From Romboutsia lituseburensis DSM 797 (GTDB lineage: Bacteria; Bacillota; Clostridia; Peptostreptococcales; Peptostreptococcaceae): a DNA stretch of 64,000 nucleotides. Shown piece by piece: positions 7,900 through 17,450 of the stretch. Numbering within the stretch: position 1 is the stretch's first letter; every line of letters starts with the position of its first letter. The notes below the pieces were generated by a model. That model was not told the origin of the DNA and did no database searches. It saw only the letters and a program-made list of their open reading frames with translations. The DNA lies in the NCBI RefSeq assembly GCF_900103615.1, contig NZ_FNGW01000002.1, positions 496,001 through 560,000 of the forward strand, in the 5' to 3' direction. Position numbers and translations under genes: made by a program.

Positions 7900-9678
7900 T
7901 TACTTAGATTCTATAAGTAGTTTTATTATATCACTAGATTTTTCATTAAAAGTAGTAATAATACTTAGATAATCACAGGCCCTAGTTATTGCTAAATAAA
8001 CTTTGTTTAAATCACCTACAAAATCATTTATTTGATAATCTTGACCTTTATCATTAATTGTATGATTATATAACATTTCTAACTCACAGAATATTAAAGC
8101 CTTATATTCAAGATTTTTTATAGTATATATATTTGATAATGTAATTCCTATTTTTTTGCTTATATTAGTTAAACTTTCTTCTGCATATATAAAAGGTATT
8201 TCAGCCTCTTCCAACGCTTTTTTTAACATATATTGGAAGTATATGGTTTTTCCACTTTTTAATCTTTTTTTATTATAAGGATAAATTATTCCTATTTCTG
8301 AATAACTTAATCCCTTTTTATTTACTAAGTATTCTATTTCCCAAATAATAGAACTAATTTGTTCTTCTAAATCACTTACTTTAATAATATTAACATCTGT
8401 ACTTTCTTTTCTTAAAGGTTTTGTTGTATAAAATTCATTATTTGTTTTATTTTCTCTTAATGATTTGACATATGAGTTAGCATTTTGGGCAAAATTATTA
8501 GTAAATTGTACAAGACCTTTACTTTGCTTATAGTTTTTATCTAAATATACAATATCATCAAATTCTATATTTTCAAGATTATCTTTAAATATATTTAAAT
8601 CACTACTAATATTTAAGGATTCACAAGAAAACACATTAAATATATATTTTGTTTTGTATAAAAACTCTTTTATAAACTCAACTTCTTCACTTTTGAAGCT
8701 TTCTACTTCATCAATAAATATTCCTTTAAACATATTCTTATTTTTTATTATATTTTTAGCTTGCTTAACTATATTATTAAATGCTTTATCATAATCCTTT
8801 TTAAGCATACTATAATCAATTACAAGATTATATTTTTTAGCTAGTTTAAATATAAATGAACTGTAAGTATATATTTCTAAATTAGTGTTATTTTTATATA
8901 ATAATCCTACCTTTTCTTTCAATTCATTGCATATTTGTTTAGAATCTGTTAGTATTAAAAACTTATGATGAGGATATACCCTCGCAAGTTTAATGGCTCT
9001 AGAAAGCATTACTGTTGTTTTTCCTGTCCCTGAACCACCTTTAAATAAAGTATTTCCATATTTTATAGAAATACTGTCTACCATTTGTTTATTATCTAGC
9101 ATTGTAGCGCTATACTTATATTCATCATTATAAAAAGAAATTTTCTTAAAGTTTTTATTAAAATGCGATTTATCATTTAATAAATAATATTCTGGGCATA
9201 TATCTAATAAAAATAAATTTAAATCAATTTCGTTGTTAGCTTCATTTAAATAATCATTTAGTAATTCTTTATTTTCCATAATTTTTTTTAATTTATTTTT
9301 ATCTACAATATGATTATTTACAAATTCTTCAAATTCATAACAATTATCTATTTCAACATAAGGCATTATAAATATATAATTATAAATTATGTTTTTATCT
9401 AATTGTTTCATCTTTAACTTTAGTAAATCATTTTCCTCATTCATTACTTCTAATAATTCTTCATCTAGTATAAAAAACAAATCTTCTGTAGTATCCATAA
9501 ACTTTACAAAAATCAACTTATTATCCTTTATATATACTAAATCTGTATTTATCCCTTTAAAAGGAGTAACTTTTGGTATTAAATTAACTTCATTTTCTAT
9601 TTCACTATAAAAGATTTTTTCAATTTCTTTTATCTTTAAGGCATCTAATTCTGAGTTAATCTTTATATATTGATTCAC
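7900..9678 (-). CDS. UvrD/Rep-like superfamily 1 helicase-domain protein
   Basis: The 592-residue protein starts at a GTG, eight bases after a GAGGGGG. Residues 205-590 form an SF1 helicase core. Motif I is GGSGTGKTT (K220), motif II is IDEVES (D323-E324), motif V is near LSNIYTIKNLEYKALI, and motif VI is VYLAITRACDYL (R566). The DEVE box differs from the usual DEAQ of UvrD. The first 200 residues match no domain I can name, although an NTDLVYIKDNKLIFVKF stretch (44-60) recalls the beta-strand core of a NERD or restriction-type nuclease fold. It should act on DNA or RNA in the cytoplasm using ATP. It is shorter than UvrD/PcrA (about 720) and not a housekeeping copy. The small gene upstream is separated by a terminator. 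Confidence 0.75.
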   Translation of the reverse strand: MNQYIKINSELDALKIKEIEKIFYSEIENEVNLIPKVTPFKGINTDLVYIKDNKLIFVKFMDTTEDLFFILDEELLEVMNEENDLLKLKMKQLDKNIIYNYIFIMPYVEIDNCYEFEEFVNNHIVDKNKLKKIMENKELLNDYLNEANNEIDLNLFLLDICPEYYLLNDKSHFNKNFKKISFYNDEYKYSATMLDNKQMVDSISIKYGNTLFKGGSGTGKTTVMLSRAIKLARVYPHHKFLILTDSKQICNELKEKVGLLYKNNTNLEIYTYSSFIFKLAKKYNLVIDYSMLKKDYDKAFNNIVKQAKNIIKNKNMFKGIFIDEVESFKSEEVEFIKEFLYKTKYIFNVFSCESLNISSDLNIFKDNLENIEFDDIVYLDKNYKQSKGLVQFTNNFAQNANSYVKSLRENKTNNEFYTTKPLRKESTDVNIIKVSDLEEQISSIIWEIEYLVNKKGLSYSEIGIIYPYNKKRLKSGKTIYFQYMLKKALEEAEIPFIYAEESLTNISKKIGITLSNIYTIKNLEYKALIFCELEMLYNHTINDKGQDYQINDFVGDLNKVYLAITRACDYLSIITTFNEKSSDIIKLLIESK

Positions 9679-9802
9679 CTGACATTCCCCCTCTTTTAAT
9701 ATTAATTATATCATTTCAGCCTTAATTTTACTATATTTGGTTGTTTTATATATTTATTTTTCTTTATTTTCGACCTAACTTTTCAATTTTTATAATCCAA
9801 AA

Positions 9803-9821
9803 GGGAGAGCATAGCACTCCC
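9803..9821 (-). terminator. Terminator of the 93-residue gene
   Basis: A GC-rich stem GGGAG.GC/GC.CTCCC with one A-A mismatch lies 14 bases past the stop codon. On the minus strand it is followed by TTTTGG. Confidence 0.65.
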
Positions 9822-9834
9822 CCCATCTATAATA

Positions 9835-10116
9835 TTATTTTTTATAATTTTTTTCCATCCATATATTCATTTTTCTTCTTACTTCATTTTCTTTAACTTC
9901 ATCAAACATAGCATCATTGATTGCGTATGTTTGAACTAAATCAGGAACTTCTATAGGATATTCTAAAAAATGACCATTTTTATTTTCAAAGCCAATACTC
10001 ATTATCTCATATTGCTTATTATGTTCATTAAGAACTACTCCATATTCAACTTCTTTGTTATTTGTATCATTTTTTACTATTTTAACATATTGATTTTTAG
10101 CTAGTTGATTTAACAT
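9835..10116 (-). CDS. Conserved small protein of unknown function (93 residues)
   Basis: I do not recognise this family. The 93-residue protein is soluble, rich in N, E and K, and has no signal peptide, membrane segment, cysteine cluster or catalytic motif. The N-terminal half (NQYVKIV, then EYGVVLNEHNKQYEIMSIG) looks like a small antiparallel beta domain, and the C-terminus (MFDEVKENEVRRKMNIWMEK) like an amphipathic helix. The start is well supported by AGAGGTG seven bases before the ATG. It has its own terminator, so it is probably a real monocistronic gene. Confidence 0.65.
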   Translation of the reverse strand: MLNQLAKNQYVKIVKNDTNNKEVEYGVVLNEHNKQYEIMSIGFENKNGHFLEYPIEVPDLVQTYAINDAMFDEVKENEVRRKMNIWMEKNYKK

Positions 10117-10185
10117 TCTTTCACCTCTTTTATTATTTTACTTTTATTATTGCCATTTTACCGTCTTATATTTCTAATTATTTTA

Positions 10186-11109
10186 TTATAATTCTCGCCC
10201 TTTTCCTGAATCCATTATATTAACTAACTTTTGAGGATACGGATTAAAAAAAGTTTGTTTAATAAGTTCAGCATCATTAAATCTTAAAGCATAAATTTTT
10301 ATAGCAACAAGCAAAGATGAAAAAGGAATTTTTTCATTTATATATAAATCAACTAATTCATCATTATAACTTAATTCTTCTTTATTTAATTTATTTTTAT
10401 ATCTATTAAATACATCTTTTATTATATCTGCCTTATTTGTTTTACTTCTTTTATTATTCAAAATTTCTTTAACTTTATTTATATATAAATCGTGTGTTTT
10501 TTCATTATTAATTAGATTTTCTAAAACTTCAACACTATTTGAGTCATATGATTTAAGTAGCATTTTATTATTTTCATGGAATTTTTTTATATCATTACAA
10601 TCTTTTAGTCTATTGAGTGTAAAAATTTTAGTTAAAAATTCTTCTCTTAATATATAATTTTTTAGTCGTCCTTCATTTTCTATCAGAATTTTAAAGTCTT
10701 TTTCTATTAGTTTTTGTGCAAAAAATCCATTTCCATTCTTACTTATACTACACTTTTGGCCTTTTGGATAAATTTTAACATCTTTTATTCCACAAGACGG
10801 TGATTTACTCTTTAATATAAATCCATCTAAATCATCTACTTTTTTTATAAATTCTTCTGCAAACTCATACATTTCATTACTATAATCAATATTTGAATTA
10901 TGTTGTATTAGCTTTAAGTCGTTTTCATGTTTCTCAATTCTAATAGGATCTCTAGGTGTCGCTAGCCCAATTTCAACTTCTGGACATACTGTTTCTATAT
11001 CTATATATTCTCTAATAGATCTTATTACCTTATCATCAAAACCTTGTCCATCATATCTACATTTTTCTGAATTTAGGCATTTACTTATCATAACCTTTGG
11101 CTTTCTCAT
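10186..11109 (-). CDS. DUF523-DUF1722 (YbgA-type) fusion protein
   Basis: The 307-residue protein fuses two domains. DUF523 (about 1-140) shows MISKCLNSEKCRYDGQG, CPEVEIGLATPRDP and KSKSPSCGI, whose conserved cysteines (positions 10, 17, 42, 105) could bind metal. DUF1722 (about 180-300) contains FHENNKMLLKSYD and PFSSLLVAIKIYALR. In some bacteria this pairing accompanies 2-thiouracil desulfidase or photolyase genes; the DUF523 domain has been linked to thiouracil desulfurisation. The function here is not established. A GGAGTGA lies upstream of the ATG. Transcription probably begins in the 297-bp gap upstream, which also holds an orphan terminator hairpin. Confidence 0.85.
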   Translation of the reverse strand: MRKPKVMISKCLNSEKCRYDGQGFDDKVIRSIREYIDIETVCPEVEIGLATPRDPIRIEKHENDLKLIQHNSNIDYSNEMYEFAEEFIKKVDDLDGFILKSKSPSCGIKDVKIYPKGQKCSISKNGNGFFAQKLIEKDFKILIENEGRLKNYILREEFLTKIFTLNRLKDCNDIKKFHENNKMLLKSYDSNSVEVLENLINNEKTHDLYINKVKEILNNKRSKTNKADIIKDVFNRYKNKLNKEELSYNDELVDLYINEKIPFSSLLVAIKIYALRFNDAELIKQTFFNPYPQKLVNIMDSGKGREL

Positions 11110-11379
11110 ATTTTATGTCACTCCATGTGCTGTATATTTATATATATTTTTTTCATATTAACAATTTTTATTATTCAATTTTTTCCTAAGAATATATAAT
11201 ATATGGAGTAAATACAAACACAAAATATAAATCAAATAAAAAAGTCGCTTCGCTCTGTCGCCAACGACTTCATCTGTTGCTTAAAAATGTCATTTTTTAC
11301 TTTCACAAAGATGTTAACATAAATATACTTCATGACTTATCCACAGTTTTTAAAGTATCACAAATTCCTTAAGCGTAAA
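11110..11379. other. Non-coding stretch upstream of the DUF523 gene
   Basis: The gap between rny and the DUF523 gene holds the rny terminator at its right edge, the orphan minus-strand terminator at 11242-11270, and a single perfect DnaA-box sequence TTATCCACA (11337-11345). The DUF523 promoter must lie here but I cannot place it with confidence. The DnaA box is isolated and expected by chance. Confidence 0.5.
11242..11270 (-). terminator. Orphan intrinsic terminator, GC-rich for its context
   Basis: Read on the minus strand, AAGTCGTT pairs with AGCGACTT (one G-U) around a 13-base loop and is followed by TTTTATTTG. It lies about 110 bases beyond the rny terminator and 130 bases before the DUF523 start. 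It may be a second rny terminator, the 3' end of a small RNA, or an attenuator. Confidence 0.6.
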
Positions 11380-11408
11380 AAAAAGAGAGGTTTTAAACCT
11401 CTCTTTTT
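11380..11408 (-). terminator. Intrinsic terminator of rny
   Basis: A perfect 14-bp stem (11380-11393 with 11395-11408) overlaps the rny stop codon and is followed on the minus strand by TTTTACGC. Confidence 0.88.
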
Positions 11409-12936
11409 ATTTAGCGTATTCAATTGCTCTAGTTTCTCTTATTATACTTACTTTTATTTGACCTGGATATTCTAATTCATCTTCTATTTTCTTAGTCATG
11501 TCACGAGCTAATAAATGTATGTCTTCATCGCTTACATTTTCAGGTTTTACCATTATTCTAACTTCTCTACCTGCTTGTATAGCAAACGATTTTTCTACTC
11601 CCTCATATGAATTAGCTATTTCTTCTAATTTCTCTAATCTTCTTATATATGCCTCTAAAGTCTCACGTCTAGCCCCTGGTCTTGCTGCTGATATAGCATC
11701 TGCCGCAGTTACTAAAACAGCTTCTATTGTTTGTGGCTCATAGTCTCCATGGTGTGTACTCATAGCATGTATTACTTCTTTAGATTCTTTGTATCTCTTT
11801 AGTAAATCCATACCTATTTCAACATGAGTACCTTCCATTTCATGGTCTACTGACTTACCTATATCATGTAATAAACCAGCTCTTTTAGCTAATTTAACAT
11901 CTGCTCCTATTTCTGCTGCCATTATACCTGCAATATGAGCAACTTCTATAGAATGTTTAAGAACATTTTGTCCATAACTTGTTCTATAGTTCAGTCTACC
12001 TAGTAATCTAATTAACTCTGGATGTAATCCATGAACACCTGTTTCAAATGCAGCTTGTTCCCCAAATTCTTTTATTATGTTATCTACTTCTTTTTTAGCT
12101 TTTTCAACCATTTCTTCTATTCTAGCTGGATGTATTCTACCATCTGCTATTAATTTTTCAAGAGCTATTCTTGCCACTTCTCTTCTTATAGGATCAAATC
12201 CTGATAAAATTACTGCTTCTGGAGTATCATCTATTATAAGATCTATTCCTGTTAATGTTTCTAAGGTTCTTATATTTCTACCTTCTCTACCTATAATTCT
12301 ACCCTTCATTTCATCATTAGGTAAATTTACAACTGTAACAGTAGTTTCTGCAACATGATCTGCTGCACACTTTTGAATAGCATACCCTATAATTTCTCTT
12401 GATCTTTTTTCTGATTCCTCTTTAGCCTGAGATTCTATTTCTTTTATCATTATAGACATCTCACGTCTTACTTCTCTTTCTGCATTAGTTAAAATGATTT
12501 CCTTTGCTTTGTCTGAAGTTATTCCCGAAATATTTTCTAACTTTTCTAGTTGTCTAACCTTTATTTCTTCTACTTCATCTTCTTTTTTGGCTACATTTTT
12601 TAATTTATCACTTAAGCTCGTTTCTTTTGACTCTAAGTTTTGTAGCTTTCTGTCTAGTACTTCTTCTTTTTGTATCATTCTTTTTTCAAATTTTTGTAAG
12701 TCATTTCGTCTTTCTTTGTTTTCTCTTTCAGCTTCTGTTCTCCATTTATGGATTTCTTCTTTAGCTTCTAATAACTTTTCTTTTTGAACAGTTTCTGAGT
12801 CTCTATGTGCCTTATCTATTATTTCTTTGGCTAAGTTCTCAGCTTGGCCAATTTTCGCTTCAGATATGTTCTTTCTTACAAAATATCCAGCTATAATACC
12901 TACGGCTGCACCTATTAAAGTCATTATGATCTCTAT
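11407..12936 (-). CDS. rny: Ribonuclease Y
   Basis: RNase Y is a membrane-anchored endoribonuclease that starts mRNA decay in Firmicutes. This copy has an N-terminal membrane helix ending in AGYFVRK, a long charged coiled coil, a KH domain ([16 protein letters not shown]), an HD domain ([21 protein letters not shown]) and the conserved C-terminus ending [10 protein letters not shown]. Length matches the family (about 510-520). The start is unusual: the only good Shine-Dalgarno, AAAGGAGGTG, lies inside the longest frame (TTG 12966), and the next in-frame codon at correct spacing is ATA (12934-12936). The first ATG is at 12924, 20 bases beyond. Starting at ATA gives a full-length membrane helix. 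I chose it provisionally. recA lies upstream with an apparent separate promoter between. Confidence 0.93.
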   Translation of the reverse strand: MEIIMTLIGAAVGIIAGYFVRKNISEAKIGQAENLAKEIIDKAHRDSETVQKEKLLEAKEEIHKWRTEAERENKERRNDLQKFEKRMIQKEEVLDRKLQNLESKETSLSDKLKNVAKKEDEVEEIKVRQLEKLENISGITSDKAKEIILTNAEREVRREMSIMIKEIESQAKEESEKRSREIIGYAIQKCAADHVAETTVTVVNLPNDEMKGRIIGREGRNIRTLETLTGIDLIIDDTPEAVILSGFDPIRREVARIALEKLIADGRIHPARIEEMVEKAKKEVDNIIKEFGEQAAFETGVHGLHPELIRLLGRLNYRTSYGQNVLKHSIEVAHIAGIMAAEIGADVKLAKRAGLLHDIGKSVDHEMEGTHVEIGMDLLKRYKESKEVIHAMSTHHGDYEPQTIEAVLVTAADAISAARPGARRETLEAYIRRLEKLEEIANSYEGVEKSFAIQAGREVRIMVKPENVSDEDIHLLARDMTKKIEDELEYPGQIKVSIIRETRAIEYAK

Positions 12937-13140
12937 GACATCCACCTCCTTTGTTAATAATCCCAAAATGTCATTTCTAAACCTTTTTTATCATTTTTAT
13001 AATTACAAGTACATATATGATATATAATTTCATTAAATATTCATAATATATATTGCAATATCAACAAAATACCTTTATTTTTCTATTTCTAAAAATACTT
13101 TGCTATAAAATCAAATTTAGATATTTTATCTTTATTTAAT

Positions 13141-13167
13141 TTTATAATTTTTTCTAACTCATGTCAA
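13141..13167 (-). promoter_or_regulatory. Possible promoter of rny
   Basis: On the minus strand, TTGACA (13162-13167) is followed after 15 bases by TATAAA (13141-13146). The spacer is shorter than ideal, but the hexamers are good and no terminator separates it from rny. Read-through from recA is also possible. Confidence 0.4.
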
Positions 13168-13194
13168 GTTAATAGGAGGTGTGTATTGCTTTTA

Positions 13195-14241
13195 TTATTC
13201 TAAATTTTCTAATGTATCTTCTTCTTGTGGCGTATTCTCTTTATTTTCATCTAATTTGTAATGCGCTCTTACTTTTTCATCAATTTCAGTTATTAAATCT
13301 GGATTATCTGTTAAGAACTTTTTAACATTTTCTCTACCTTGTCCAAGCTTAGTATCATTATAGCTATACCATGCTCCAGATTTTTTTACTATATCCGCAT
13401 CTGCCGCTATATCTAATAAATCCCCAACTTTAGATATACCTTCTCCATACATTATATCAAACTCTGCTTGTTTAAATGGTGGAGCCACCTTATTTTTTAC
13501 TACCTTTACTCTAGTTCTATTACCGATAACTTTATCCCCTTGCTTAATAGAATCAATTCTTCTAACATCAAGTCTAACTGATGAATAGAACTTAAGTGCA
13601 CGACCACCAGTAGTTGTTTCTGGGTTACCGAACATAATACCTACTTTTTCTCTTAATTGGTTTATAAATATAGCAACACAATTTGATTTTTTAATAGAAC
13701 CCGTTAATTTTCTTAAAGCTTGTGACATAAGTCTTGCTTGTAGACCAACATGAGAATCTCCCATATCTCCTTCTATTTCAGCTCTTGGAACAAGTGCTGC
13801 AACTGAGTCAACTACTATTATATCTATAGCCCCACTTCTTATAAGTGCTTCTGCTATTTCAAGAGCTTGTTCTCCTGTATCTGGTTGAGATATTATTAAA
13901 TTATCTATATCTACACCTAGAGCCTTTGCATATACTGGATCAAGTGCATGTTCTGCATCTATAAATGCCGCTATTCCACCTTGTTTTTGAGCTTCTGCAA
14001 CAGTATGTAGAGCAACTGTTGTTTTCCCTGAAGATTCAGGCCCATAAACTTCTATTATTCTTCCTTTAGGTAAACCACCTATTCCAACTGCTATATCTAA
14101 ACCAATTGAACCTGTTGGAATAATATCTATTGCCATAGATGTAGCTTCTCCTAATTTCATTACCGAACCTTTACCAAATTCTTTTTCTATATTACCTAAC
14201 GCTTGGTTAAGTGCTTTTAATTTATCTTGGTCTATACTCAT
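13195..14241 (-). CDS. recA: Recombinase A
   Basis: RecA forms filaments on single-stranded DNA, drives homologous pairing and triggers LexA self-cleavage. The protein has Walker A GPESSGKT, Walker [11 protein letters not shown], the L1 and L2 DNA-binding loops (including [22 protein letters not shown]), and an acidic C-terminal tail. The ATG at 14241 ([11 protein letters not shown], 348 residues) follows an AAGGGATGG at correct spacing. The in-frame ATG at 14259 lies upstream of that signal and is not used. A strong promoter and a LexA-like operator precede the gene, so SOS induction is expected. Confidence 0.98.
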   Translation of the reverse strand: MSIDQDKLKALNQALGNIEKEFGKGSVMKLGEATSMAIDIIPTGSIGLDIAVGIGGLPKGRIIEVYGPESSGKTTVALHTVAEAQKQGGIAAFIDAEHALDPVYAKALGVDIDNLIISQPDTGEQALEIAEALIRSGAIDIIVVDSVAALVPRAEIEGDMGDSHVGLQARLMSQALRKLTGSIKKSNCVAIFINQLREKVGIMFGNPETTTGGRALKFYSSVRLDVRRIDSIKQGDKVIGNRTRVKVVKNKVAPPFKQAEFDIMYGEGISKVGDLLDIAADADIVKKSGAWYSYNDTKLGQGRENVKKFLTDNPDLITEIDEKVRAHYKLDENKENTPQEEDTLENLE

Positions 14242-14271
14242 ATTTATCCATCCCTTCATCTATATAAAATT

Positions 14272-14285
14272 CAAACATTTGTTCT
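14272..14285 (-). promoter_or_regulatory. LexA (SOS) box of recA
   Basis: On the minus strand AGAACAAATGTTTG matches the Gram-positive SOS consensus CGAACRNRYGTTYG at nearly all specified positions. It lies between the -10 element and the recA start, where LexA binding would block transcription. Confidence 0.7.
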
Positions 14286-14301
14286 GTAACTTTCTATATT
14301 G

Positions 14302-14330
14302 ATTATATATCAAATTTAAACTTACGTCAA
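14302..14330 (-). promoter_or_regulatory. Promoter of recA
   Basis: TTGACG (14325-14330), 17-bp spacer, TATAAT (14302-14307) on the minus strand, about 60 bases upstream of the recA ATG. Confidence 0.78.
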
Positions 14331-14499
14331 TTCTTAAAAATTTTATAATAATAAAATTACCACACCCATTTTATTTATAAACCTTTATAGGTACTTTTAT
14401 ACATTTTATTATTATATTTACCCTTATTATTTTAACTTAACACTTTTTAAATAATTTTATAAATATTTAATTTAATATAATATCTCAAAAAAATAAAAA

Positions 14500-14525
14500 C
14501 AGCGATAACACTAAGTGCCTCGCTG
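14500..14525 (-). terminator. Terminator after pgsA
   Basis: CAGCGA and TCGCTG (14500-14505 with 14520-14525) pair around a loop containing CACT/AGTG, with a T5 run on the minus strand. It separates the ftsK-mnmH-rimO-pgsA unit from recA. Confidence 0.82.
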
Positions 14526-14532
14526 CTTTTTA

Positions 14533-15075
14533 CTATTTACTATCCATAAATAATTCTTTATTTTTATATAAATATTCCCATCCTGAGTATAAAGTTAAAA
14601 GAGTAGCTATTAATATAGATATATCACCTATAGTCACTAACAATTTATTATTAAAGTTAGCTCCTAATAATAGTACTATTATAGCAATCATTTGAGTTAT
14701 TGTTTTTAACTTTCCACCACCACTTGCTGCAATTACTTTTCCATCAGCTGCGGCAATGGCTCTTAGAATACTTACAGTTAATTCTCTTGCTACTATTATT
14801 ATTACCATCCAACTAGCTACAAGTCCCATTTCTATCATACATGTTAATGCTGATATAACTAATAATTTATCTGCTAACGGATCCATAAACTTTCCAAAAT
14901 CAGTTACTAAATTATATTTTCTAGCTATATGCCCATCCATAGCATCTGTTATAGATGCAATAATAAATATTATACATGCTATTAAAAACTTGTTTGGTAT
15001 ATTAAGTAACATAGTTATTATAAATACTGGTATTAAAAATATCCTAAATAAAGTTAATTTATTAGGCAAGTTCAT
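14533..15075 (-). CDS. pgsA: CDP-diacylglycerol-glycerol-3-phosphate 3-phosphatidyltransferase
   Basis: This 180-residue membrane enzyme makes phosphatidylglycerol phosphate from CDP-diacylglycerol and glycerol-3-phosphate, the committed step to phosphatidylglycerol. The CDP-alcohol phosphotransferase motif runs across DAMDGHIARKYNLV and ends FGKFMDPLADK, giving the full DGxxAR...G...D...D pattern. Four to six hydrophobic helices are visible. The frame can start at TTG 15078, but the ATG at 15075 is better spaced from GGGAG. The start overlaps the end of rimO by 14 bases, indicating translational coupling. Confidence 0.94.
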   Translation of the reverse strand: MNLPNKLTLFRIFLIPVFIITMLLNIPNKFLIACIIFIIASITDAMDGHIARKYNLVTDFGKFMDPLADKLLVISALTCMIEMGLVASWMVIIIVARELTVSILRAIAAADGKVIAASGGGKLKTITQMIAIIVLLLGANFNNKLLVTIGDISILIATLLTLYSGWEYLYKNKELFMDSK

Positions 15076-16396
15076 CAATTACATCTCCCATCAAATCATA
15101 CTCTAATGCATTGTTGATTTTTACCTTTACAAAGTCACCTGTATTAAGTTGATCTTTAGACTTTACATAAACTATACTGTCAATTTCCTCTGCATCCCCT
15201 TGCGTTCTTCCTATATATACTTTATCCTCTACTTGTTCTTCTATTAACACCTCATATACATTTCCAACCTTAGCTGCATTTAATTCTTGAGATATTTCTT
15301 GCTGAACTAACATTAAAGCATCTCTTCTTTCAACCTTAATATCTTCTTCTAAGTGATTCGGTAGTTTATCAGCAGCTGTATCTTCTTCTCTTGAGTATGC
15401 AAATGCTCCTAATCTGTCAAACTTTACTTTTTGGGCAAAGTCTATAACTTCTTTAAAGTCCTCTTCCGTTTCTCCAGGGAATCCAACTATTATAGTAGTT
15501 CTTATTGTCGCATTAGGTATATGTGTTCTTATCATTTCAATCTTAGATAGTATATCTTCTTTAGTTGTTCTTCTATTCATTAACTTAAGTATTTTATTAC
15601 TTGCATGTTGTATAGGCATATCAAAGTAATTACAGATATTATCGTATTTTTTTATAACTTTAACTAATTCCTCTGTTATTGACTCTGGGTATGAATACAT
15701 TATTCTTATCCATTTGAATCCTTCTATTTTTGCAAGTTCCTCTAAAAGTTCTGGTAGCATCTCTTTACCATATATATCACAACCGTACTTAGTTGTATCT
15801 TGAGCTATAACTACAACTTCTTTAACACCTCTAGATGCTAACTCTTTAGCTTCTTTAACTATATCTTCCATCTTTCTACTTCTGTATTTCCCTCTTAATT
15901 TAGGTATTATACAGTAAGTACAATGATTGTCACAACCTTCTCCTATTTTTAAATAAGCCATATGACTTGGAGTAGATATATATCTTGGAAGTTCTTCATT
16001 AAAAGCAAATTCTATATCATTTAGACTTACTATTTGCTTTTCTTCTTTTAGTCCATTGATTATATCATCTATATTTTGATAACTTCCTGTTCCTACTATA
16101 GCATCTATTTCTGGTATTTCATTTTTTAATTCTTCAGCATATCTTTGGGCTAGGCATCCTGTTACTATAAGAATTTTAAGATTTCCAGTTGTTTTATATT
16201 GTGCTAAATCAAGTATAGTATCTATTGACTCTTGTTTTGCTGATTCAATAAACCCACATGTATTTACTATTATTATATCAGCATCTGAAAAATCTCCAAC
16301 TAACTTATAACCTTTTCTATTTAATATACCCATCATTATTTCTGCATCTACTAAGTTTTTTGAACACCCTAGTGATTCTAGTGCTATCTTTAACAT
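15062..16396 (-). CDS. rimO: Ribosomal protein S12 methylthiotransferase
   Basis: RimO is a radical-SAM enzyme that methylthiolates an aspartate of ribosomal protein S12. The 444-residue protein has the UPF0004 N-terminal domain with the cluster-binding cysteine in SLGCSKNLVDAE, the radical-SAM CxxxCxxC in GCDNHCTYCIIPKLRG, and a C-terminal TRAM domain ending in YDLMGDVI. LGCSKNLVDAE distinguishes RimO from MiaB. The ATG follows AAGGAGC and overlaps the end of mnmH by seven bases. Confidence 0.95.
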   Translation of the reverse strand: MLKIALESLGCSKNLVDAEIMMGILNRKGYKLVGDFSDADIIIVNTCGFIESAKQESIDTILDLAQYKTTGNLKILIVTGCLAQRYAEELKNEIPEIDAIVGTGSYQNIDDIINGLKEEKQIVSLNDIEFAFNEELPRYISTPSHMAYLKIGEGCDNHCTYCIIPKLRGKYRSRKMEDIVKEAKELASRGVKEVVVIAQDTTKYGCDIYGKEMLPELLEELAKIEGFKWIRIMYSYPESITEELVKVIKKYDNICNYFDMPIQHASNKILKLMNRRTTKEDILSKIEMIRTHIPNATIRTTIIVGFPGETEEDFKEVIDFAQKVKFDRLGAFAYSREEDTAADKLPNHLEEDIKVERRDALMLVQQEISQELNAAKVGNVYEVLIEEQVEDKVYIGRTQGDAEEIDSIVYVKSKDQLNTGDFVKVKINNALEYDLMGDVIDELA

Positions 16397-17448
16397 TTTA
16401 TTGCTCCTTCCGCTGCTGCCTTATGGAAATTAATTACTTCATCTAAAGCTTTATCCATATTGTCAAAATTTATAACTTTATTGTAAGTATATTTTTCTAC
16501 CGAATGCATATATAAAGGATCATAGTACTCTAATAAGTACTTTTCGACTAACTCTTCATATTTTCCTTCTTCTAATAAATTTATATACTCATCAACTTTT
16601 TTATGTCCTAGTCTTTTTCTAAATTTATCTATACAATTTTTTAACACTTCTATATGTTCTTTGTCTCTATCATATATATAATCTCTGCAAAGTCTCTTTA
16701 CTCTATTTTCTAAACTACAATTTAGAAGTATGTGATATCCATCTCTTATTATGCCTTCATAAATTTCATTTGGTACACAAACATGTCCAACTCTTTTACT
16801 TTCACTTTCTATAAATATATAATCTGTTTTTGAAAAATATAACTTTTCAAAAATTTTACTTTCAAATTTTTTCTGTGATGGAGGCTTTTTATCAAATGTT
16901 ATAAACCCAAAAGTAGAACCACTATTTTTAGCCTTACCTTCTAAGTCTATCATATCTACTTCCTTTTCCTCTAACATTTTCAATAAATCAGTCTTTCCTG
17001 CGCCTGTAAGTCCATGAACCACTATAAAGTGTTTATATTCCATTACATCTTTTAGGTAGTCTAGCACAAAATTTCTATAAGCCTTATATCCACCTTCAAG
17101 TTTGTATACATTAACACCTAATGAGTCTAATAAGTTAACTACCGAACCACTTCTCATTCCACCTCTAGCGCAATATACAACTATATTATCATATTCCTTT
17201 GCTAGACGATTAGTTTCACGGTATATATCTTTTAATTTATATGATACATAATCAAACCCGATTTCTATAGCTTCATGCTTTCCTTGCATTTTATATATAG
17301 TTCCGACTTCATTATGCTCATTATCCTTAAATAAAGGCATACTAAAAGAATTTAGTATATTATCCTCATTATATTCTGATTCTGTTCTTACATCTATAAA
17401 TATTGCATTTTCAAGTTTAAGTGCCTCTTCAACTTTAATTGTCTTCAA
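16390..17448 (-). CDS. mnmH: tRNA 2-selenouridine synthase
   Basis: MnmH (SelU/YbbB) replaces sulfur by selenium in the wobble 2-thiouridine of certain tRNAs via a geranylated intermediate. The protein (352 residues) has an N-terminal rhodanese domain with the catalytic C93 in VVYCARGGMRSGS and a C-terminal P-loop domain with VVHGLTGAGKT (146-153). Its length matches the family. The start is TTG, spaced correctly from AGGTG; the Shine-Dalgarno overlaps the ftsK stop codon. Presence of mnmH implies selenophosphate supply from selD elsewhere in the genome. Insertion between ftsK and rimO suggests cotranscription. Confidence 0.93.
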   Translation of the reverse strand: MKTIKVEEALKLENAIFIDVRTESEYNEDNILNSFSMPLFKDNEHNEVGTIYKMQGKHEAIEIGFDYVSYKLKDIYRETNRLAKEYDNIVVYCARGGMRSGSVVNLLDSLGVNVYKLEGGYKAYRNFVLDYLKDVMEYKHFIVVHGLTGAGKTDLLKMLEEKEVDMIDLEGKAKNSGSTFGFITFDKKPPSQKKFESKIFEKLYFSKTDYIFIESESKRVGHVCVPNEIYEGIIRDGYHILLNCSLENRVKRLCRDYIYDRDKEHIEVLKNCIDKFRKRLGHKKVDEYINLLEEGKYEELVEKYLLEYYDPLYMHSVEKYTYNKVINFDNMDKALDEVINFHKAAAEGAIKC

Positions 17449-17450
17449 TT

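Noticed and set aside
11337-11345. Perfect DnaA box TTATCCACA
   Set aside because: It is a single copy with no neighbouring boxes, no dnaA/dnaN and no AT-rich unwinding array. One copy of this 9-mer is expected by chance in a window of this size.
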